This document shows, piece after piece, positions 52,198-57,372 of a DNA stretch of 57,372 nucleotides. Below the pieces are notes generated by a model, which did no database searches, was not told the origin of the DNA, and saw only the letters and a program-made list of their open reading frames with translations. Origin of the DNA: Dichloromethanomonas sp964477085 (lineage in GTDB: Bacteria; Bacillota; Desulfitobacteriia; Desulfitobacteriales; Syntrophobotulaceae); contig CAYZDF010000011.1 in assembly GCA_964477085.1 (NCBI GenBank), forward strand, positions 1-57,372, written 5' to 3'. Position numbers and translations under genes: made by a program. The stretch's first letter is position 1, and each line of letters begins with the position of its first letter.

Positions 52198-52546
52198 AAC
52201 AGCTTTTACCCTATCTGCAGCAGTTACATCAGTAATATTAATTGGGATATCTTTTACAAATAATTACGCTTTTTGGGGTATACTAATAGGTTTCTTTACC
52301 GGTCTTGTTAATATTCAATGGTTATTCAGGGATTCCCAAAAGGCGATTGAGAAAGACTTGTACGATGCTCTTAAGATCTATTATAAAAGCTTGTTTTCCA
52401 GACTGGGGATGGTTACCCTGGTTGTGGCCACGCTCGGCAGATTTAGACCGGAGTGGCTTTTCTATCTGGCGCTGGGTATCACAGTAGGTGTAATAATACC
52501 TCTGATATTAGCTATTAGGCAACAGCTTATACGTGGAAGGGGGTGA
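52187..52546 (+). CDS. atpI: ATP synthase subunit I
   Basis: The 119-residue membrane protein has four hydrophobic helices (AFTLSAAVTSVILIGISF, FWGILIGFFTGLVNIQWLF and two more). The ATG at 52187 overlaps atpZ; longer frames from 52154 lie inside atpZ and are rejected. AtpI helps assemble the c-ring in related bacteria and is dispensable in some. It is followed by atpB after seven bases. Confidence 0.85.
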   Translation: MNSRTAFTLSAAVTSVILIGISFTNNYAFWGILIGFFTGLVNIQWLFRDSQKAIEKDLYDALKIYYKSLFSRLGMVTLVVATLGRFRPEWLFYLALGITVGVIIPLILAIRQQLIRGRG

Positions 52547-52553
52547 GCAATGA

Positions 52554-53294
52554 ATGCATGAAATTCTTACTTGGCAGGTTGGCAATGGAACTCTACATGC
52601 TAAAACCTTAGTTATGACTTGGATCGCAATGGCACTGATACTAATCTTTGTACTGCTTGGAGTGCGGAACCTTACAAGCGGAAAGCCAGGTAAACTCCAG
52701 AATATCTTGGAATGGGTGATTGATTTCGTCAGGAAACTCATTTCGGATAATATGGATTATAAAAAGGGTTTGCCACTTCTTTCCTATCTGGTTACCCTGA
52801 TAATGTTTATTTTCTTTTCCAATATGCTTGGACTTATCCCCAATTTTGTTGCACCATTATTTCATCACGTAGAGTTTGCAAAGTTAAATGAAGTATTTCA
52901 CGGAGCCGTTTTGATGTCGCCAACAGCAGATATCAATACAACATTGGCTTTAGCAACTTTAACCATCTTATTGGTGATTGGGTTAGGTGTCAAACATAAG
53001 GGAGTTCACTACTTTCATCACTTTATCGAACCACATCCAGTCTTCCTGCCGATCCACCTCATTGATATCCTGGCTAAGCCCATGACGCTGGCCTTCCGTC
53101 TATTCGGAAATATCTATGCAGGTGAGGTTCTCATCGCGGTAATTTTACTGTTACCAGGTATCTATGTATTTGGCGGGATTGTTCCAATGCCGATATGGTT
53201 AGGGTTCAGTATCTTTATCGGTGCCATTCAGTCTTTTGTTTTTACGATCTTGACAATTGCTTATATTGCTCAAGCCGTTGCTTCAGATCACTGA
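52554..53294 (+). CDS. atpB: ATP synthase Fo subunit a
   Basis: The 246-residue protein has five to six membrane helices. The essential Arg lies in KPMTLAFRLFGNIYAGEVLI, which faces the c-ring Glu. The start MHEILTWQVGNGTLHAKTLV is typical of Clostridia. GGGGGTGAG is the ribosome binding site; ATG 52550 four bases earlier stops at once. It forms the ion half-channels of Fo. Confidence 0.95.
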   Translation: MHEILTWQVGNGTLHAKTLVMTWIAMALILIFVLLGVRNLTSGKPGKLQNILEWVIDFVRKLISDNMDYKKGLPLLSYLVTLIMFIFFSNMLGLIPNFVAPLFHHVEFAKLNEVFHGAVLMSPTADINTTLALATLTILLVIGLGVKHKGVHYFHHFIEPHPVFLPIHLIDILAKPMTLAFRLFGNIYAGEVLIAVILLLPGIYVFGGIVPMPIWLGFSIFIGAIQSFVFTILTIAYIAQAVASDH

Positions 53295-53454
53295 TGACAA
53301 TTGAATAGGGAAGGGAACACAGTGTTAGGTTTCATAAGTAGGTCATAAGAAAGGTCTTAGTGGTAAGACCAGTATAATTTTCCAGTGTTCATATGATCGC
53401 TGGAATGATTAAAAAGAAATTAAAATGTCTTATTAAGAAGGAGGACAAACTATT

Positions 53455-53688
53455 ATGGATATGTCTGCTGCTGCTATGTTAGGTGCTGGTATTGCTGCTG
53501 GTGCAGCTGCTCTCGGAGCTTCTTTTGCGAACGGTAATGTTATTTCCAGAACTATTGAAGGTGTTGCTCGTCAACCAGAAGCAAAAGGATCCCTTCAAGG
53601 TATTATGTTTATCGGTGTTGGTTTGATTGAAGCTCTTCCTCTTCTGACATGGGTTATTGCACTCTTGATGGTTTTCACCAAGGGATAA
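53455..53688 (+). CDS. atpE: ATP synthase Fo subunit c
   Basis: The 77-residue hairpin protein has a Gly/Ala-rich first helix (AAAMLGAGIAAGAAALGASF), the polar loop RQPEAKG and the ion-binding Glu59 in GVGLIEALPLL. The Gln in helix one and the Ser/Thr after the Glu that mark Na+-binding rings are missing, which points to protons as coupling ion. AAGGAGGA precedes ATG 53455. A 160-base gap from atpB holds no gene; it may help give the higher expression needed for subunit c. Confidence 0.96.
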   Translation: MDMSAAAMLGAGIAAGAAALGASFANGNVISRTIEGVARQPEAKGSLQGIMFIGVGLIEALPLLTWVIALLMVFTKG

Positions 53689-53792
53689 GCACTCTACCGA
53701 AAGGCAGAGGGGGACTCGCCTGTTCCCCTCTAAACTGCGATTTTAATTAGTGTTTGCGATATTTACTTGCTTAGAGAGGAGGGGAGGACCGA

Positions 53793-54356
53793 TTGAATCC
53801 CTTTGGAATTAACTTAGCATATACGATTGCCTCAGCCGCAGCCTCTAAAGGGGGAGGCGGAGGAAATCCTATAGCCATAGATTATACGTATCCAGCTCAG
53901 ATTCTATCCTTTCTTGTTCTCGTTTTAATTTTAGCAAAATTCGCTTGGAAACCTCTGATGGGTGTGATGGAGAAACGCCGTCAATTCATCGAAGACAACC
54001 TGGCTAATGCTGAGCATGAAAGAAAAGAAGCTGAACGAATCAGACAAGAATACCAGGGAGAAATGCTGAAAGCTCGTCAGGAAGCTCAGGCGATTATTGA
54101 AAAAGCAACGAAGAATAGTGAGGAACGCGCGACAGAGATTCTTGCTGAAGCACGCAAGGAAACTGAGAAGATGAAGCAAGCTGCCCTTGCTGATATTGAG
54201 CGTGAGCGTGATAGAGCGATTGCAGATGTTAGAGCTCAGGTGGTAGATATGTCTATCGCAGTTGCGGAAAAGATTATCCAGCAGAAACTGGATATAACGG
54301 GTCAGGAGGCACTTATTGAACAATTCATTCAAGAGGTAGGGGATAGGCCATGTTAA
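53793..54356 (+). CDS. atpF: ATP synthase Fo subunit b
   Basis: The 187-residue protein is read from TTG 53793 behind GGAGGGGAGG. It has one membrane helix (PAQILSFLVLVLILAKFAW) and a long charged coiled coil (EKRRQFIEDNLANAEHERKE onward), the peripheral stalk. A Gly-rich N-terminal extension (SKGGGGGNPIAIDYT) is a little unusual. The end overlaps atpH by seven bases. Confidence 0.94.
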   Translation: MNPFGINLAYTIASAAASKGGGGGNPIAIDYTYPAQILSFLVLVLILAKFAWKPLMGVMEKRRQFIEDNLANAEHERKEAERIRQEYQGEMLKARQEAQAIIEKATKNSEERATEILAEARKETEKMKQAALADIERERDRAIADVRAQVVDMSIAVAEKIIQQKLDITGQEALIEQFIQEVGDRPC

Positions 54357-54922
54357 AAGGAGCGTTGGCACGCAGATATGCTCAGGCCCTCTTCGAGTTA
54401 GCTGTTGAAATGACTGTTCTCGATCAAATCGACGGCGAACTTCGCGACCTTGCCAAACTGATTTCAGAAAACGATGAGCTTAAATATCTGTTAAACCATC
54501 CCAGTATTGAAGTTGAAGCTAAAAAAGAGACTTTAGGGAAAATATTAGATAAAAGTGTTTCTCAAGTGTCCAGACATTTTCTGTTTCTACTGATTGATCG
54601 TAGAAGACAGGACTTATTATCTCTCATACAACGTGAGTTTTCCTGTCTGGCCAATGAGGCACAGAATATTGTTGAAGCGAAAGTAACAAGTGCTACATCA
54701 CTGACTGCAAATCAGGAAGTGAAACTGAAAGACGTTATTGCCAAGTTAACAGGTAAAAATGTTCAGTTAACCGCATCGGTTGATTCTGATTTGATCGGTG
54801 GAGCCAAACTTCAGATTGGAGACCGTGTGATGGACGGGTCAATTGCCACGGCGTTATATAAAATGCGTGAGGAATTGAGAAAATCATCGACTAAACCTCA
54901 GCAGGAAGTAGGGGTGAGCTAA
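54350..54922 (+). CDS. atpH: ATP synthase F1 subunit delta
   Basis: The 190-residue protein links the b stalk to the top of F1. The N-terminal domain starts GALARRYAQALFELAVE. The C-terminal end shows DLIGGAKLQIGDRVMDGSIA, the family signature. Translationally coupled to atpF by overlap, followed by atpA after four bases. Confidence 0.94.
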   Translation: MLKGALARRYAQALFELAVEMTVLDQIDGELRDLAKLISENDELKYLLNHPSIEVEAKKETLGKILDKSVSQVSRHFLFLLIDRRRQDLLSLIQREFSCLANEAQNIVEAKVTSATSLTANQEVKLKDVIAKLTGKNVQLTASVDSDLIGGAKLQIGDRVMDGSIATALYKMREELRKSSTKPQQEVGVS

Positions 54923-54926
54923 GAGG

Positions 54927-56435
54927 ATGAACTTGCGTCCGGAAGAAATAAGTTCAATTATTAAACAGCAGATCGAACGCTATGAATCCGCCATGGAAGT
55001 TGTGGATGTGGGAACGGTCATCCAGGTAGGTGACGGTATCGCACGTATCTACGGCTTAGAAAAGGCGATGTCAGGAGAACTCTTGGAGTTCCCTAGTGGA
55101 ATATATGGTATGGCCATGAACCTGGAAGAGGATAACATCGGTTGTGTTATCCTGGGGCCATACGAAAATATCAAAGAGGGCGACCAGGTCAAACGTACCG
55201 GCAGGATCGTGGAAGTTCCTGTAGGGGAAGCCCTGATCGGCCGTGTTGTAAACGTACTTGGCCAACCGGTTGACGGTAAAGGGGAGATTGTTCCTTCCGG
55301 TTACAGGTCGATCGAATCACCTGCACCTGGCGTTATCGACAGGAAGTCTGTTCATGAACCGTTACAGACCGGTTTAAAATCTATCGACTCCATGGTTCCT
55401 ATCGGTCGTGGCCAGCGTGAATTGATCATTGGTGACCGTCAGACCGGAAAGACTGCTTTGGCGGTTGATACTATTATCAACCAAAAAGGACAAAATTGTA
55501 TTTGTATCTATGTTGCAATCGGACAAAAACAATCTACCGTTGCCGGTGTTGTGAAAAAATTAGAAGAGCATGGAGCCATGGACTATTCAATCGTGGTTAT
55601 GGCTACTGCCTCTGACCCAGCTCCGATGCTTTATATCGCACCATATTGTGGTTGTACAATGGGAGAATACTTCAGAGATAATGGACAACACGTGCTGGTG
55701 GTTTATGATGACCTCTCCAAACAAGCAGTTGCTTACCGTGAACTGTCCCTCTTGCTGAGACGTCCTCCGGGCCGTGAAGCATATCCTGGAGATGTTTTCT
55801 ATTTGCACTCCCGTCTTCTGGAGCGTGCAGCTAAACTTTCGACAGAGAATGGCAGTGGATCATTGACCGCACTCCCGATCATTGAAACGCAGGCCGGAGA
55901 CGTTTCGGCCTATATTCCGACTAATGTTATTTCCATTACTGATGGACAGATATTTCTGGAGTCTGACCTGTTCTATTCCGGTTTCCGTCCAGCCATTAAC
56001 GTTGGTATCTCTGTATCCAGGGTAGGGGGTGCTGCCCAGATTAAAGCGATGAAACAAGTAGCAGGTCAGCTTCGTTTGGACCTGGCTTCCTATCGTGAAC
56101 TCGCTGCCTTCGCGCAGTTCGGCTCCGATTTGGACAAGGCTACTCAAGCACGCTTAAATCGCGGTCAGAAAACAATGGAGATTCTCAAGCAAGGTCAATA
56201 CCAGCCAATGCCTGTTGAAGAGCAAGTACTGGTCATCTTTGCTGCTACAAGAGGTTACATTGACGATGTTCCCATTGATCGAATGAAAGCCTTTGAACAG
56301 GAATTCCTCCGTTTCATGCGTACCGTTAAAGCGCATATTCCTGAAAAGATTCGCACCGAAAAAGCTCTTTCCGATGAACTTATGAAAGAGATTGGAGACG
56401 CTATCAATGAGTTCAAACAAGGCTTTTTGGCCTAA
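54927..56435 (+). CDS. atpA: ATP synthase F1 subunit alpha
   Basis: The 502-residue protein has the P-loop GDRQTGKTALA, the start RPEEISSIIKQQIERYES and the signature PAINVGISVSRVGG. It forms the alpha3beta3 ring with AtpD and holds the non-catalytic nucleotide sites. GAGG lies within the atpH end. Normal length. Confidence 0.97.
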   Translation: MNLRPEEISSIIKQQIERYESAMEVVDVGTVIQVGDGIARIYGLEKAMSGELLEFPSGIYGMAMNLEEDNIGCVILGPYENIKEGDQVKRTGRIVEVPVGEALIGRVVNVLGQPVDGKGEIVPSGYRSIESPAPGVIDRKSVHEPLQTGLKSIDSMVPIGRGQRELIIGDRQTGKTALAVDTIINQKGQNCICIYVAIGQKQSTVAGVVKKLEEHGAMDYSIVVMATASDPAPMLYIAPYCGCTMGEYFRDNGQHVLVVYDDLSKQAVAYRELSLLLRRPPGREAYPGDVFYLHSRLLERAAKLSTENGSGSLTALPIIETQAGDVSAYIPTNVISITDGQIFLESDLFYSGFRPAINVGISVSRVGGAAQIKAMKQVAGQLRLDLASYRELAAFAQFGSDLDKATQARLNRGQKTMEILKQGQYQPMPVEEQVLVIFAATRGYIDDVPIDRMKAFEQEFLRFMRTVKAHIPEKIRTEKALSDELMKEIGDAINEFKQGFLA

Positions 56436-56454
56436 GAAAGAGTAGGTGAGCGAA

Positions 56455-57303
56455 GTGGCAGGAGTACGCGATATTCGCAGGCGAATTCGCAGTGTTAAGA
56501 ACATGCAGCAGATCACCAAAGCTATGAAAATGGTTGCTGCGGCTAGGCTGCGTAGATCTCAGGAAAAAGTAATCGCTTCCCGCCCGTATGCCAAACAGAT
56601 TCAAGATGTTCTGGCTCGTCTGGTCCAAGCCCAGACTGAAATGACACATCCTCTCCTGGAGAAGCGTCCGGTTAAAAAGATCGGATATATCCTGGTTACT
56701 TCGGATCGTGGTCTCTGTGGTGGTTTTAATGCTAATCTGATCCGAATGACCCGTGGGATTCTCGAAGAACAGAAGGATGTACAGACCGGGCTGGTAGCGG
56801 TAGGCCGTAGAGGCAGCGATTATTTTGGTAGGCGTAAAGTTGAGATCTTGTCCAGGTTTACCGGCCTAGGTGACAGTCCTGATTTTAACCAAGCCAGAAA
56901 AATTGCCGGCGAAATCATTGGACTTTATACTTCAGGGGAACTGGATGAGGTTTACCTGGTATATTCCAAATTTATATCCGTTCTGACTCAGGAACCCACC
57001 TTGGTAAAATTACTGCCAATTGAACCATCAGAAGAGAAGGCCGGCAGCGAGTATATCTTCGAGCCGTCTCCAAAGCAGATGCTTGAGCACCTGTTGCCGA
57101 GTTATCTGGAAAGCCAGGTATTCAGTGCTTTATTAGAGAGTAAAGCCAGTGAAATGGGCGCAAAGATGACGGCGATGGATTCGGCTACTGAAAATGCCAA
57201 GGAAATGATAGATAAACTGACGCTGGCAATGAATAGAGCCCGCCAGGCAGCCATCACCAAAGAGATTTCTGAAATCGTCGGAGGAGCTGCGGCTCTGGAG
57301 TAG
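56455..57303 (+). CDS. atpG: ATP synthase F1 subunit gamma
   Basis: The 282-residue central shaft protein begins MAGVRDIRRRIRSVKNMQQI at GTG 56455, which fits the family and lies behind AGGTGAG; GTG 56446 is in frame but overlaps that site. The C-terminal coiled coil ends LAMNRARQAAITKEISEIV, then GGAAAL. It turns inside the alpha/beta ring. Confidence 0.95.
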   Translation: MAGVRDIRRRIRSVKNMQQITKAMKMVAAARLRRSQEKVIASRPYAKQIQDVLARLVQAQTEMTHPLLEKRPVKKIGYILVTSDRGLCGGFNANLIRMTRGILEEQKDVQTGLVAVGRRGSDYFGRRKVEILSRFTGLGDSPDFNQARKIAGEIIGLYTSGELDEVYLVYSKFISVLTQEPTLVKLLPIEPSEEKAGSEYIFEPSPKQMLEHLLPSYLESQVFSALLESKASEMGAKMTAMDSATENAKEMIDKLTLAMNRARQAAITKEISEIVGGAAALE

Positions 57304-57343
57304 CTGCCGGATTTAGTACCTTAACAAAGGAGGTTGCTAGCTT

Positions 57344-57372
57344 GTGTCAAATATAGGTAAAGTAATTCAAGT
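57344..57372 (+). CDS. atpD: ATP synthase F1 subunit beta, first codons only
   Basis: AAAGGAGG (57326-57333) precedes GTG 57344, which reads MSNIGKVIQV, the usual start of AtpD. The gene runs off the window. TTG 57342 is out of this frame. Confidence 0.8.

Noticed and set aside
1..57372. CRISPR array, tRNA or rRNA genes
   Set aside because: No regularly spaced direct repeats with unique spacers, no cloverleaf sequences and no rRNA segments were recognised by eye; a covariance scan was not possible.

Overview
The window reads as a piece of chromosome from an anaerobic, endospore-forming Gram-positive bacterium of the Peptococcaceae/Desulfitobacteriaceae type (Desulfitobacterium, Dehalobacter, Syntrophobotulus or Desulfosporosinus relatives). 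Reasons: strong AGGAGG-type ribosome binding sites with frequent TTG and GTG starts, the spore genes sleB-ypeB and spo0F, and a housekeeping order that follows the Bacillus/Clostridia series spo0F-fba-fsa-glpX-rpmE-prfA-prmC-ywlC-mntP-ywlE-rpiB-ywlG-glyA-upp ... atpZ-I-B-E-F-H-A-G-D. The genus is an inference; no rRNA gene is present.

Layout. 1-3.7 kb: AT-rich accessory end with an SH3-like protein carrying a T15 tract, a membrane-anchored protein, and two tandem tyrosine recombinases broken by frameshifts, an amber stop and a lost C-terminus. 3.7-8.8 kb: TDT-family transporter and a divergent EamA exporter, a lone receiver-domain protein, a THUMP-type RNA methyltransferase and a DUF2225 protein. 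8.9-14 kb: asnS, a large secreted beta-propeller protein, a class V aminotransferase. 14.2-16.4 kb: sleB-ypeB. 16.7-22.6 kb: argS, pyrG, a FemAB-type ligase and alr. 22.6-36.4 kb: the spo0F-to-upp series (phosphorelay, lower glycolysis/gluconeogenesis, translation termination, t6A synthesis, one-carbon metabolism, uracil salvage). 36.4-48.5 kb: an AT-richer accessory island placed between upp and the hflX-comEB-mnaA-atp series. 48.5-57.4 kb: hflX, comEB, mnaA and the F1Fo ATP synthase operon, running off the window at the first codons of atpD.

The island holds most of what is unusual. A peroxiredoxin at 47.7-48.3 kb has an in-frame UGA exactly at its peroxidatic cysteine, with a hairpin of bacterial SECIS type right behind it, so it is probably a selenoprotein. 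A 212/217-bp fold-back element with CTAGTACC ends occurs twice in opposite orientation (33.7 and 47.4 kb); the second copy supplies the stop codon of the DUF1848 gene. Five related, degenerate palindromic repeats alternate with small unrelated genes between 38.4 and 43.3 kb (lipoprotein, thioesterase-like, GNAT, helical-repeat protein). This looks like a cassette array without a visible integrase, and one repeat cuts off an alpha/beta hydrolase gene. The island also carries an XRE repressor with a membrane partner and a clear promoter/operator, a PadR-DUF4180 regulator facing a 42-bp palindrome, IS5-type debris, and a cluster of hairpins resembling the right end of an IS200/IS605-type element.

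No tRNA, rRNA, CRISPR array or T-box leader was found. Function calls rest on reading motifs by eye; no database search was run.
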